From Acidobacteriota bacterium (lineage in GTDB: Bacteria; Acidobacteriota; UBA6911; RPQK01; JAJDTT01), in contig JAPPLF010000080.1 in the NCBI GenBank assembly GCA_028874215.1, forward strand, positions 19,199 to 83,198: a stretch of 64,000 bases of DNA, read 5' to 3'. A program made the translations under genes and the position numbers. The notes beneath the pieces were generated by a model, which had not been told where the DNA came from, did not search any database, and worked only from the letters and a program-made list of their open reading frames with translations. Positions 17,582 through 26,388 of the stretch are shown here, piece after piece; the first letter of the stretch is position 1, and the number at the start of each line of letters is the position of its first letter.

Positions 17582-17738
17582 CGCCAGGTTCCCCTCAAGA
17601 AGCCGCAACGCAGCGGAGTGCCAGTTGAATCGCCGCTGGCCGGCGCAGTAGCCTGACCGCACGCGGCAACTTCCGTGACGGATTTTGCCTTCGGCACGTT
17701 AGGGTAAGTGGTGACCGCCAACTGCATGGAAGAGGACC

Positions 17739-18870
17739 ATGGGAGAAATTCGACATCAGGAAATGCCTGAATCAGCGTTTGTCGACAACCGGGTCGAAGA
17801 GGACGTAGATGTCCTCGACGAAGCAGATGAGGTCATTCCGTATACCCATAGCATCACGTTCTATGGTGCGGACTGCCCTGTGGATTCCCTCGTAAAACAA
17901 CTTGATCGCGGCGACATCATTGTACCGACATTTGACTGGGTTTCCGAAGAAGACAGCAGGATCGTCGGATTTCAACGCGAATACGTATGGCCGAAGCCGA
18001 AGGCGGACAAGTTCATTGAGTCCCTCCTCCTTGGTCTGCCTGTTCCCGGTATTTTTCTGGTCAGGGAAGCGTCGGGTCGCTTACTGGTGCTCGATGGACA
18101 CCAACGGCTCCACACCCTCCACCGGTATTACAAAGGACTGATCAACGGTCGGGAATACCGCCTCGAAAACGTACAAAGGCGTTTCGTGGGAATGCGTTTC
18201 ACGGATCTGGATATGGAGGACCGTCGAAGACTCGACGACAGTATCATTCACGCCACCGTCGTCAGGCAGGACGAGCCGAGTCAGGACCATTTACATTATT
18301 TTCGAGCGCCTGAATGCCGGAGGCGTCAATCTCCAGCCCCAGGAGATCCGTGTGGCGCTCTATCATGGCCAACTGGTGCGGGTTCTGAAGAGCCTCAACG
18401 AAGAGCGGGCATGGCGAGAACTGTACGGCAAAAAATCCCGGCGTCTGAAGGACATGGAGATGATCCTCCGATTCTTTGCCTTCTACTATCGCTTCGATCA
18501 GTATCGCAGCCCGATGAAGGATTTCCTGAATCGGTACATGGCTGAGAACCGGAACCTTGCCAGGCAGTCAGAGGCAGAACTGCGACAGGTTTTCTGTAAG
18601 ACCACTTCGGTATTGAACCGCATTCTGGGGCGGCGAGCATTCCGACCCAAGAGAGCTGTGAACGCCGCTGTCGTGGACTCCTTGATGACGGGAGTTGCCA
18701 AACGTCTCAGGTCTGGAGAGATAGGGGATGCCGAGCAATTCCTGCGCCGGTACCGGTCGTTGCTCAGTAGTCACGAGTACCTCGCAGCGACTGACAAGGG
18801 GACTTCGCAAGAGGCCAATGTCCGGACTCGAATGAAGCTCGCGAAGGATATCTTTGTGGATGTCAGATGA
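17739..18870 (+). pseudogene. DUF262 (GmrSD-like N-terminal) protein, frameshifted near 18288
   Basis: The first frame has the DUF262 hallmarks RIVGFQREYVWPKPKADKFI, SLLLGLPVPGIFLV and LVLDGHQRLHTL (the usual DGQQR reads DGHQR). It goes out of frame after DEPSQD at about 18288. The next block IYIIFERLNAGGVNLQPQEI, a strong family motif, is in the frame that runs to the stop at 18870. Removing one C (GACC to GAC) rejoins them, giving about 376 residues. The stop overlaps the HEPN gene start (ATGA). DUF262 is a ParB/sulfiredoxin-like fold, the nucleotide-dependent part of GmrSD-type restriction and related defence systems. It is either a decayed module or a one-base sequence error. Confidence 0.75.
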
Positions 18871-19349
18871 CAGGCCGTGCTGAGGTTTCCATGATGAAGC
18901 AGCGGCTTGACGCGACCTTCAACCGAGCGAACGTCGTCGGGCCAGACCTCAAGTTGCAGGCGGACTTCGCCAGATACCTTTGTGTTTTGGTTTCGGGCTA
19001 TATCGAGAAGGCTGTGGTTGCGTTTGTACTGGAACATGCGCGGCAAAAGGGCGGGCCGACACTGCAACGATTTGTCGAGCTGCGAACGAAGAGATTCACG
19101 AACGCGAAGGCCTCGCGCGTCCAACAGCTCTTGGGCAGTTTCGACCCGAATTGGCAGCAGGAACTGGAGGAATTCCTGGTCGAAGAACGTAAGGTGGCGG
19201 TCGACAGTATCGTGAGCCTGCGCAATGTCATCGCTCACGGAGGTTCCGTCGGACTGACCTATAGCCGCATCCGTGAGTATTACGAGCATGCCCAGCGTGT
19301 AGTTGATCGCGTGGGGGACCTTTGCGTTCCCGGTGCCGATGGTGCCTGA
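18867..19349 (+). CDS. HEPN-domain RNase-like protein partnered with DUF262
   Basis: Helical protein of 160 residues. SLRNVIAHGGSVGLTYSRI carries the HEPN Rx4H motif (RNVIAH) used for RNA cleavage, followed by the usual Thr/Tyr-rich segment and a terminal helix. It resembles the MAE_28990/RiboL-PSP HEPN group. An alternative start is MMKQ 24 bases downstream. The ATG overlaps the DUF262 stop, so the two are translationally coupled. Known DUF262-HEPN pairs are treated as toxin-antitoxin or anti-phage modules. Activity here would be inferred, not shown. Confidence 0.7.
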   Translation: MTGRAEVSMMKQRLDATFNRANVVGPDLKLQADFARYLCVLVSGYIEKAVVAFVLEHARQKGGPTLQRFVELRTKRFTNAKASRVQQLLGSFDPNWQQELEEFLVEERKVAVDSIVSLRNVIAHGGSVGLTYSRIREYYEHAQRVVDRVGDLCVPGADGA

Positions 19350-19409
19350 GGCAACGACCTCCGACAGCAAACATGAGAGCCGATTTGTGGAAGGTGCGGT
19401 GCCATTAGC

Positions 19410-20717
19410 CTACTCCTCGTTGGCCCGGAGCACGCGCAGAAAATTCCCGCTCAGGATCTTGACGATATCCTCCTCCGGGTATCCCCGTTCCAGCAGCCCG
19501 CCGACGAACTGCTGGTAGAGCCACGTGTAGTCTTCCCGCCCGATGTCCGTGTCGGTTCCGATGCTCACGTGGTCGATGCCCACCAGTTTCACGATGTAGT
19601 CGATGTGGTCCAGGGTGCCTTCCACGGTCGCCCCTTGGGTGATGACTCCCGACCGGGGCCGGACTCTGTGGAGGGAAGACAGAGGTTCCAGATCCAAGGC
19701 CTGGCGAGCTGCCTGCTTCTCCGCCGGGTTGCGGATGGCCGCAGCCAGCCGGAAGGGGTCCGGATAGCGTTCCAACAGATAGTTGTTGACCTTGGCCATC
19801 GTGATCCACGCACCCGTCTTGCGGATCGGTTCCAGGTGTTTGGGGTCGTACATGGCGCCGACGGCGATCAATCCGCCCTTTTGGGCCAGTGCCTTGATCT
19901 GGTCGTCGGTGAGGTTGCGAACCGCGTCGACGACGCCACGGGCCCCTGAATGGGACGCGATGACCGGTTTCCCGGAGGCCTCGATGGCCTCGTCCATGGT
20001 CTGGTCCGAGGAATGGGACAGATCCACCAGGATTCCCAGGCGGTTGCACTCCCGCACCACCTCCAGACCGAAGTCGTTCAGTCCCAGGTCGTCGTCGTCC
20101 AGGATTCCGGAGCAGGCATCGGCCCAGGAGGCGGGGAAGGCGTGAGCCAGTTCCAGGCGCCTGAGGCCCAGCTTGTGGTAGACGCGAAGCGTGGCCAGGT
20201 CCTCGACCACGATGCCGCTGTCCACGCCCAGCATGAGGGAGAGCTTGCCTTCGGCACGGTGACGTTCCAGATCATCCGCGGTGAGAGCCACCTCCACCTC
20301 GGGATGGGCAGTGGCGGTTTCGTGGACGGCATCGATTTCCCAGAGGAAACGTTTGACGGCATCGGCGCCGGTGAAGACGCTGTGAGCGATGACGTACCCC
20401 GGCGGGGGAGAGGTGTACCAATAGTCACTCAGGTCTCCTATCAGGAGCGCCTCGGTGACGGTGCCGACGCCCAAAACGGCCACGTCGATCCCTTCCGCCA
20501 GCAATGCCGACGGATCGAAGGAGGTCTCCGGTTCCTCGGGAAAGCGAAAAAACCGCGTGGTGACCGCCGGATCGATCACCATGTGCCGCTGGAGAATCTC
20601 GGCGACCGGGTCCGCATCCGGCGCCTCGGGAGGGGGTCCGGCGCAGGCTGCGCACAGCAGAACGATGGAAAACGCGGTTCGAAAAGGGACGGAAACCCGG
20701 ATTCTGTTCAGGTGCAT
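19410..20717 (-). CDS. M19 (renal/membrane) dipeptidase-like lipoprotein, copy 2
   Basis: Protein of 435 residues with a lipoprotein-type signal (VLLCAACAGPP, Cys after Ala-Ala). The M19 family is visible in EDLATLRVYHKLGLRRLELAHAF, ILVDLSHSSDQTMDEAI, PVIASHSGARG and RNLTDDQIKALAQKGGLI. The two distal zinc-ligand His residues (DLSH and ASHSGAR) are present. The N-terminal metal site, normally IDxHxD, reads VIDPAVTTR, and the usual Glu of the EGG segment reads GVDSG. Those ligands therefore appear absent. It is tandem with the gene at 20761-22068 (43 bases between them) and is its close copy. It may be a non-peptidase hydrolase or a degenerate member. Confidence 0.78.
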   Translation of the reverse strand: MHLNRIRVSVPFRTAFSIVLLCAACAGPPPEAPDADPVAEILQRHMVIDPAVTTRFFRFPEEPETSFDPSALLAEGIDVAVLGVGTVTEALLIGDLSDYWYTSPPPGYVIAHSVFTGADAVKRFLWEIDAVHETATAHPEVEVALTADDLERHRAEGKLSLMLGVDSGIVVEDLATLRVYHKLGLRRLELAHAFPASWADACSGILDDDDLGLNDFGLEVVRECNRLGILVDLSHSSDQTMDEAIEASGKPVIASHSGARGVVDAVRNLTDDQIKALAQKGGLIAVGAMYDPKHLEPIRKTGAWITMAKVNNYLLERYPDPFRLAAAIRNPAEKQAARQALDLEPLSSLHRVRPRSGVITQGATVEGTLDHIDYIVKLVGIDHVSIGTDTDIGREDYTWLYQQFVGGLLERGYPEEDIVKILSGNFLRVLRANEE

Positions 20718-20760
20718 GGGAAAGTCGTCTCCTTGATTGATGAGAAGAATGCGGCGCTGA

Positions 20761-22068
20761 TTACCCCTCGTTGGCCCGGAGCACGCGCAGGAAGTTCCCG
20801 CCCAGGATCTTGGCGATCTCCTCCACCGAATAACCTCGCTCCAGGAGGCCGCCCGCGAACTGCCGGTAGAGCCAGGTGTAGTCTTCCCGGTTCATGTCGA
20901 TGTCGGTCCCGATGCCCACGTGGTCGATCCCGACCAGCTTGACGATGTGATCGATGTGGTCCAGGGTGCCTTCCACGTTGGAGCCGTGAGTGATGAGTCC
21001 CGAGTAGGGTTGGACGGTCAGCAGGGGAGTCAGAGGAGGCAGGCCCAGGACCTTGAGAGCCTTCTGCTTCTCGGCGGGGTCGCGGATGGCAGCGGCCAGG
21101 CGGTAGGGATCCGGATATTGTTGGGCCAGGTAGTTTCCGATCCGGGCCTGAGCGGTCCAGGTTCCCACCGTCCGGATCGCTTCCAGGTGTTGGGGGTCGT
21201 AGTAGGCTCCGACGGCGATCAATCCGCCTTTTCGGGCCAACGCCTTGATCAGATCGTCGGTGAGGTTTCGGACCGCATCGACCAGGGCCCGGGCTCCCGA
21301 ATGGGACGCGATGACCGGTTTCTCGGACGCCTCGATGGCCTCTTTCATGGTCTGGTCCGAGGAATGGGAGAGGTCCACCAGGATCCCCAGGCGATTGCAC
21401 TCCCGCACCACCTCCAGCCCGAAGTCGTTCAGTCCCAGGTCGTCGTCGTCCAGGATTCCGGAGCAGGCATCGGCCCAGGAGGCGGGGAAGGCGTGAGCCA
21501 GTTCCAGGCGCCGGAGTCCCAGCTTGTGGTAGACGCGCAGGGTGGCCAGGTCCTCCACCACGATTCCGCTGTCCACGCCCAGCATGAGGGAGAGCTTGCC
21601 TTCCGCGCGGAAACGTTCCAGGTCATCCGCGGTAAGAGCCAGGCCCACGTTGGGGTGGGCGGCGGCCGTCTCGTGAACGGCGTCCACTTCCCAGAGGAAA
21701 CGCTTGACGGCGTCGGCGCCAGTGAAGACACTTCGAGCCAGGACATGCCCCGGTTCGGGGGACGTGTAGATGTAGGGGGTGAAGTCTCCCACGATGAGCG
21801 CCTCGGTGACCGTCCCGATGCCCAAGACGGCGACGTCGATCCCTTCCGCCAGCAGGGCCGCCGGATCGAACGGGGTTTCCGGCTCCTTGGGAAAGCGGAA
21901 AAACCGCGTGGTGACGGCAGGGTCGACGACCATGTTCTGCCGGAGGATTTTCGTGACCGGGTCCGTCTCCGGGGCTTTGGTTGCGGGACCGGCGCAGGCC
22001 GCGCACAACAACAGCACCGGCAGGATGGAGCGTAGGAAATCGGAAAACGCCGCAGGTTTCTGTTTCAT
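20761..22068 (-). CDS. M19 (renal/membrane) dipeptidase-like lipoprotein, copy 1
   Basis: Protein of 435 residues starting at ATG 22068, which has GGGAGG about 10 bases upstream on the minus strand. The frame is open much further (to 23424), but that stretch is antisense to the Rieske gene and is not part of the protein. Lipoprotein signal VLLLCAACAGPATK. The M19 hallmarks EDLATLRVYHKLGLRRLELA, ILVDLSHSSDQTMKEAI, PVIASHSGARALVDAVRNL and GSNVEGTLDHIDHIVK are intact. As in copy 2, the HxD site is replaced (VVDPAVTTR). It is first in a two-gene unit with copy 2. It lies divergent from the Rieske gene with a 69-base shared upstream region. Confidence 0.78.
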   Translation of the reverse strand: MKQKPAAFSDFLRSILPVLLLCAACAGPATKAPETDPVTKILRQNMVVDPAVTTRFFRFPKEPETPFDPAALLAEGIDVAVLGIGTVTEALIVGDFTPYIYTSPEPGHVLARSVFTGADAVKRFLWEVDAVHETAAAHPNVGLALTADDLERFRAEGKLSLMLGVDSGIVVEDLATLRVYHKLGLRRLELAHAFPASWADACSGILDDDDLGLNDFGLEVVRECNRLGILVDLSHSSDQTMKEAIEASEKPVIASHSGARALVDAVRNLTDDLIKALARKGGLIAVGAYYDPQHLEAIRTVGTWTAQARIGNYLAQQYPDPYRLAAAIRDPAEKQKALKVLGLPPLTPLLTVQPYSGLITHGSNVEGTLDHIDHIVKLVGIDHVGIGTDIDMNREDYTWLYRQFAGGLLERGYSVEEIAKILGGNFLRVLRANEG

Positions 22069-22137
22069 GGGTGAATCGCCTCCCGTCTTGCCGAAGGGAA
22101 GTGTAGCGGAATCGTACGTGAACGAGGAGAGAGAACA

Positions 22138-23886
22138 ATGATTCATGTCGGATCGCTGGAGGAAGTTCGGTCCAGGAGTCCCCTGGTGGTGTCCAAGGGT
22201 CCGGTCCCCATCGTGATCTTCGACCACGACGGAGAGCTGCGCGCCGTCGACAACCGCTGTCCGCACATGGGTTTTCCACTGCACCGCGGCACCGTGGAGG
22301 ACGGCATCCTCACCTGCTACTGGCACCATGCGCGCTTCGACCTGGTGAGCGGATGCACCTTCAACCTGTTCGCGGACGACGTGGATTCCTTCCGTGTGGA
22401 GGTCCGGGGCGGCGAGGTCTACCTGGACGTCACGCCGCCGCCGGTCGATCCGGTCCAGCGCTGGAGCCAGCGGCTCCAGGAGGGAATGGAGCAGAACCTC
22501 AGCTTGATCATGGGCAAGTCGGTGGTGGGACTGCACCACAGCGGCGTCTCCCACCATAAGGTCGCACGGCAGGGCGCGCTCTACGGCGTCCGGCATCGCC
22601 GGGACTGGAGTTCCGGCCTCACCATCCTCAGCGCCATGGCCAACGTCTGCGACCTCCTGGAGGGGACGGAGCGGATCCCGCCCCTGTACCATGGCCTGGT
22701 CCACATCGCCCGGGACTGCGCCGGCCGCACCCCCAAATTCGAGATCCCGCCCCTTCGAAATCAGGAAATCCCGGCAGAGCATCTCAAACGCTGGTTCCGC
22801 TACTTCGTGGAGGTCCGCAGCACCGAGGGCGCCGAGCGTTGCCTTCTGACCGCCGTCCACAAGGGGATGACGAGCGCGCAACTGACCGACCTGGTCGGGG
22901 CCGCGGCTACGGACCACGTCTACCTGGATGGGGGTCACGTCGTCGACTTCGTGAACAAGGCTTTCGAACTGCTGGACCGCATCGGCTGGGAACATGCCGG
23001 CCGGTTGCTGCCCGCCCTGATCCAGCCTCTGTGCCTGGCGGTTCGAAGCGAGGAGAGGAACCCGTGGCGGCACCCCATCGATCTGGTGCCGGTGCTGCGC
23101 CAGGCCGTGGCTCAGATTCCCGAGGCTCTGGAATCGGGGCAGGGGAAGATCTGGACCAAGCCGCCGGACTTCACCGAAACCCTTTTCAGCGACGATCCTC
23201 ACGCCCCGATCGAGGCACTGCTGGGGGCGTTGCGTGGGGGCGCCCAGCCGGTGGAGTTGGCCCAGGCGGTGGCCTATGCCGCGGCGCTGCGCATCGTCCA
23301 CTTTCACGTCCAGAACGAGTTGGCCGACTGGATCGCCGTCCTTCACACCTTCACCTATTCCAATGCCCTGCATCAACTGCTTAAACGCAACCAGTCGCCG
23401 GACCTGACAAGGGGCGTGTTTCACGGAGCCATGCGGGTCTACCTGGACCGTTTCTTCAACATCCCGCCCGCAAGACTGCCTTCAAGCCAAGGCTCGGCTG
23501 GCGCGGAATCGGGGAAGAATTCGATTCGGTCCCGCCTTCTGACACTCATGAACCACCAGCAGGAGACGGACCGGGCCGGACAGATGGTCTGGACCTACCT
23601 GGAGGGCGGCGGGTCCGGAGGCTCGCTCATCTCGGCCCTGACCGAGAGCCTGATGCGCGAAGACGCCAACTTCCACACCTTCCAGATGCTGGAGGCGGCC
23701 GTTCGCCAATACGGTGAGACCGAGGATCGGGAGGAAAGGAATCTGGTGATGGTCGGAGCGGCCCGTTATCTGGCGGCTCACGCTCCGACGCAAAGGGCCA
23801 TGAACCAGACCCTCCGTGTGGCCATCCGCCTTCATCGGGGCGACCCCGTCTACGAACCGGAAACGGATGGAGCAGCGGCTTTCTAG
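22138..23886 (+). CDS. Rieske [2Fe-2S] domain fused to a large helical domain
   Basis: Protein of 582 residues. Residues about 1-100 are a Rieske ferredoxin-like domain: Cys41-Pro-His43 (CPHMG) and Cys60-x-x-His63 (CYWHH) are the cluster ligands. The remaining 480 residues are helical and I do not recognise them. They contain several His-rich stretches (DHVYLDGGHVVDFVNKAF, LHTFTYSNALHQLL), which hints at a metal or redox role. GAGGAGAGAG precedes the ATG at 22138. It is divergent from the dipeptidase-like pair and convergent with the VCBS gene. The Rieske call is firm and the overall function is open. Confidence 0.82.
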   Translation: MIHVGSLEEVRSRSPLVVSKGPVPIVIFDHDGELRAVDNRCPHMGFPLHRGTVEDGILTCYWHHARFDLVSGCTFNLFADDVDSFRVEVRGGEVYLDVTPPPVDPVQRWSQRLQEGMEQNLSLIMGKSVVGLHHSGVSHHKVARQGALYGVRHRRDWSSGLTILSAMANVCDLLEGTERIPPLYHGLVHIARDCAGRTPKFEIPPLRNQEIPAEHLKRWFRYFVEVRSTEGAERCLLTAVHKGMTSAQLTDLVGAAATDHVYLDGGHVVDFVNKAFELLDRIGWEHAGRLLPALIQPLCLAVRSEERNPWRHPIDLVPVLRQAVAQIPEALESGQGKIWTKPPDFTETLFSDDPHAPIEALLGALRGGAQPVELAQAVAYAAALRIVHFHVQNELADWIAVLHTFTYSNALHQLLKRNQSPDLTRGVFHGAMRVYLDRFFNIPPARLPSSQGSAGAESGKNSIRSRLLTLMNHQQETDRAGQMVWTYLEGGGSGGSLISALTESLMREDANFHTFQMLEAAVRQYGETEDREERNLVMVGAARYLAAHAPTQRAMNQTLRVAIRLHRGDPVYEPETDGAAAF

Positions 23887-23899
23887 CCGCCGAGGGGGT

Positions 23900-24016
23900 G
23901 GCGACATCCTGTCGCCGAACAGGGCGGATAGGGGGACGGAATCCCGCTATACACATTCACTTACGACCCATCGCATCCAGTTGCGACAGTAAGGAATGGG
24001 GGACTGACAGTCCCCC
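23900..24016. terminator. two perfect hairpins between convergent genes
   Basis: GGCGACA-TCC-TGTCGCC (23900-23916) has a 7-base stem and 3-base loop. GGGGGACT-GAC-AGTCCCCC (23998-24016) has an 8-base stem and 3-base loop. They sit between the stop of the Rieske gene and the stop of the VCBS gene, where two-way termination is needed. Neither is followed by a clear T run, so factor-independent termination is uncertain. They could instead be copies of a repeated extragenic palindrome. Confidence 0.45.
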
Positions 24017-24019
24017 CTC

Positions 24020-25231
24020 CTACGGACCCAGGTTCCGCCACCAGCGCAGCTCCAGACCCCTCTCGTTCACCGCGACGACGTCGGACCACCCGTTGCCGTC
24101 CATGTCGGCCACGATAACGGTGGCGCCCAGGATCCAGTGCTCCTTCAGCGGGTGCTTCTTCCAGGGATCTTTGGGATCTCCGGAATTCTCGAACCAGACA
24201 ATCTGCCCCTTCTGGCCGAAGCTGGTGGCCACCACGTCCAGATCGCCGTCCTTGTCCAGATCGTGGGGGACACCCTCGAAGCCGGACCAGAAACCTTCCT
24301 GGATGTTGTGCATGCGCCAGCGGTGACCCCGGCCGGGTTCGCCGGTGTTCTCGTACCAGACCAGGTAGTGGCGCTCCGGAGCATCTCTCCCCAGCAGCCC
24401 GCCCGCCATGATCAGATCCAGGTCGCCGTCCCGGTCGAGGTCGACAGGCGTGCCATGCATGGGCAGGTGGCGGAGGCTGATGACGTGCCGCCGCCAGGGA
24501 CCGGCGGCCGGATGACCGCTGTTCTCGTACCAGAGGACCATGCCGGCCACCCGGGCCGAACCCACCAGGTCGATCAGTCCATCTCCGTTGAAGTCGCCCG
24601 CGCGGATCATCCGGGTCTCGAATCGGCCTTCGTCCACGACGTGGGCGGGCCATTCTTCGTGCTGCCACGGACCGGGATTCCGATACCAGGTGAACTTGTT
24701 CCCGAGCCGCCAACTGGAGGCGGCCACGTCCGGGCGGCCGTCCCCGTCCAGATCGGCCACGTCCACGTCGTAGGCTCCCATGAGGCCGCCGCTGGTGATG
24801 GAGTGTCTCTTCCATGAATCGGTCTGCGCCGGGTTGCCCGGGTTCTCGAACCAGAAGACGTCGCCGTAAAAATTGTCGATCCCCACCAGATCGATATGCC
24901 CGTCCTGGTCGATGTCCGCCAGCCGGTGCCGTTCGTAACGGCCTTGCCAGTCCTCGTTGGCGATGTAATGGCGCCGGAACTTGCCGGATCCGTCGTTCTC
25001 GTACCAATAGAAGGCGTTGTGGATGCGGGATCCCTTGGTCCCGCAATCGGAGCTGGAAAGATCCAGGTCGCCGTCGCCGTCCAGGTCGGCCGCGGCCACG
25101 GCATAGGCGTAGGTGTAGTCGTTGGAGATGAGGTGTTCCTCGAACTTCAGGTCCCTGGCCTGGAGGGCCAGGCTCGCGGTGGCGAGTCCGAGAAAAATTC
25201 CATAGGAACTCCGATATCCGGTCCAGTTCAT
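24020..25231 (-). CDS. VCBS/FG-GAP repeat protein
   Basis: Protein of 403 residues with repeated calcium loops: DLDGDGDLDL, DIDQDGHIDL, DLDGDGRPDV, DFNGDGLIDL, DLDRDGDLDL, DLDKDGDLDV and DMDGNGWSDV. Each is followed by a 'WYEN/WFEN' strand typical of FG-GAP propellers. The open frame extends to 25417. The ATG at 25231 is preferred because GGGAGG lies just upstream of it and a signal peptide follows (YGIFLGLATASLALQA). It is probably secreted or surface-exposed. It is divergent from the sigma-factor operon with about 175 bases between starts. The specific role is unknown. Confidence 0.88.
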   Translation of the reverse strand: MNWTGYRSSYGIFLGLATASLALQARDLKFEEHLISNDYTYAYAVAAADLDGDGDLDLSSSDCGTKGSRIHNAFYWYENDGSGKFRRHYIANEDWQGRYERHRLADIDQDGHIDLVGIDNFYGDVFWFENPGNPAQTDSWKRHSITSGGLMGAYDVDVADLDGDGRPDVAASSWRLGNKFTWYRNPGPWQHEEWPAHVVDEGRFETRMIRAGDFNGDGLIDLVGSARVAGMVLWYENSGHPAAGPWRRHVISLRHLPMHGTPVDLDRDGDLDLIMAGGLLGRDAPERHYLVWYENTGEPGRGHRWRMHNIQEGFWSGFEGVPHDLDKDGDLDVVATSFGQKGQIVWFENSGDPKDPWKKHPLKEHWILGATVIVADMDGNGWSDVVAVNERGLELRWWRNLGP

Positions 25232-25406
25232 GGCGCCTCCCGTTGTCTTGCAGCTCACCCGGATTATCGTCCGGATCGCTGAGCACATGATGCAAGAGAT
25301 CATCTCAAGTCTGAAGTTTGAATCAAGTATTTCGACGAACGAATGCAACTTTCGCCGGCCTTCGGGGTTTCCTATATGACGATGATTCCGCGGACGCCGG
25401 AGAGTA

Positions 25407-25949
25407 ATGGTCGACAACAGCGCGTTTGAGACGTTCGTCTACGAGCACCAGGATCGGGTCTTCGGCATCGCCGTGCGGTTGCTGGGGAACGAGACCGAAG
25501 CCGAAGACGTGTCCCAGACGGTGTTTCTGAGGGCGTTCGAACACTTCGACCGGCTGGGCGGCAACCCCGCTGCGGGAGGTTGGCTGCGAACCGTGACCAC
25601 GAACCTGTGCCTGAACCATCTCTCCCGGTATCGGGCTCGCTGGCGATTGTTCAGTCAGCGTTCGACCGCCGGAGCCGCGGCCGGACGGAGTTACGAAGAG
25701 AGGATGGTGGCGCCGGGATCGCAGGCCGAAGACTTGGAACGTGCCGGCGAGCAGGCGCGGTTGGAGCAGGGAATTCGTGGGTTGCCGCCTCACCAGCGGG
25801 TGCCTCTGGTGCTGTTTCATTTCGAGGATCGAAGCTATAAGGAAATCGCCGGAATCCTGGACGTTACCCTGGCCAAGGTCAAGACCGATATTCACCGGGG
25901 CCGCCAGGCTCTCCGCCGCTTGATGGAGACGGATGATGAAGCACGATGA
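25407..25949 (+). CDS. ECF-type RNA polymerase sigma factor
   Basis: Protein of 180 residues with sigma-70 region 2 (FETFVYEHQDRVFGIAVRLL, NETEAEDVSQTVFLRAFEH) and region 4 (LPPHQRVPLVLFHFEDRSYK, EIAGILDVTLAKVKTDIHRG). It lacks regions 1 and 3, as ECF factors do. GGAGAG precedes the ATG. It overlaps the next gene (probable anti-sigma) by 17 bases, a common arrangement for sigma/anti-sigma pairs. No consensus ECF promoter is obvious upstream. The group is not assignable by eye. Confidence 0.88.
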   Translation: MVDNSAFETFVYEHQDRVFGIAVRLLGNETEAEDVSQTVFLRAFEHFDRLGGNPAAGGWLRTVTTNLCLNHLSRYRARWRLFSQRSTAGAAAGRSYEERMVAPGSQAEDLERAGEQARLEQGIRGLPPHQRVPLVLFHFEDRSYKEIAGILDVTLAKVKTDIHRGRQALRRLMETDDEAR

Positions 25950-26388
25950 TTTGGAGTCCCTGACCCATCGAAGGCTGGCCGAACTCCAGCCGCCGCGGGC
26001 GCCGCGAACGCTCGCTCCGCGGGTGATGGCTCAGATTCGGAGACGGCAGCAGAGTCCTTGGTATGGCCAGCCCTGGATCGCATGGCCCTGGGTGTGCCAG
26101 ATGGTGTCGGTTACCTTGCTTTTGGGACTCGCCGGTTTGGCTTGGTACTTGCTGAATTGGAGGGCTGGCGTTTCCGATGTCTTGGGAACCGGAAGAGTGG
26201 AGACGAGCATAGTGGCCGTCACCGATGCGGTTGTGACGCTGGCGGAGAGTGGGCGCGTCCTGCAGCGTGTGATTCTGCAACCGATTGCCGGACATCTCAT
26301 GTTCGTGATGGCATTTTTGGGTATGGCGAGCGCGTTGCTCTGTGCGGCGCTGGCCCGTTTGCTCCAGGAAAGGGAGGCTGGACAATGA
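25933..26388 (+). CDS. probable membrane anti-sigma factor
   Basis: Protein of 151 residues. A cytoplasmic N-terminus rich in basic residues (MMKHDDLESLTHRRLAELQP) is followed by two hydrophobic segments (about residues 50-70 and 115-140). There is no clear zinc-binding HxxxCxxC anti-sigma motif, so the role is inferred from position. It starts inside the sigma gene (17-base overlap) and ends overlapping the next gene (ATGA). Two adjacent ATG codons (25933 and 25936) are possible starts. It would hold the sigma factor inactive until an envelope signal arrives. Confidence 0.55.
   Translation: MMKHDDLESLTHRRLAELQPPRAPRTLAPRVMAQIRRRQQSPWYGQPWIAWPWVCQMVSVTLLLGLAGLAWYLLNWRAGVSDVLGTGRVETSIVAVTDAVVTLAESGRVLQRVILQPIAGHLMFVMAFLGMASALLCAALARLLQEREAGQ

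Noticed and set aside
20761..23424. Very long N-terminal extension of the dipeptidase-like gene
   Set aside because: The extra part is antisense to the Rieske gene, and a good ribosome site and lipoprotein signal lie at 22068.
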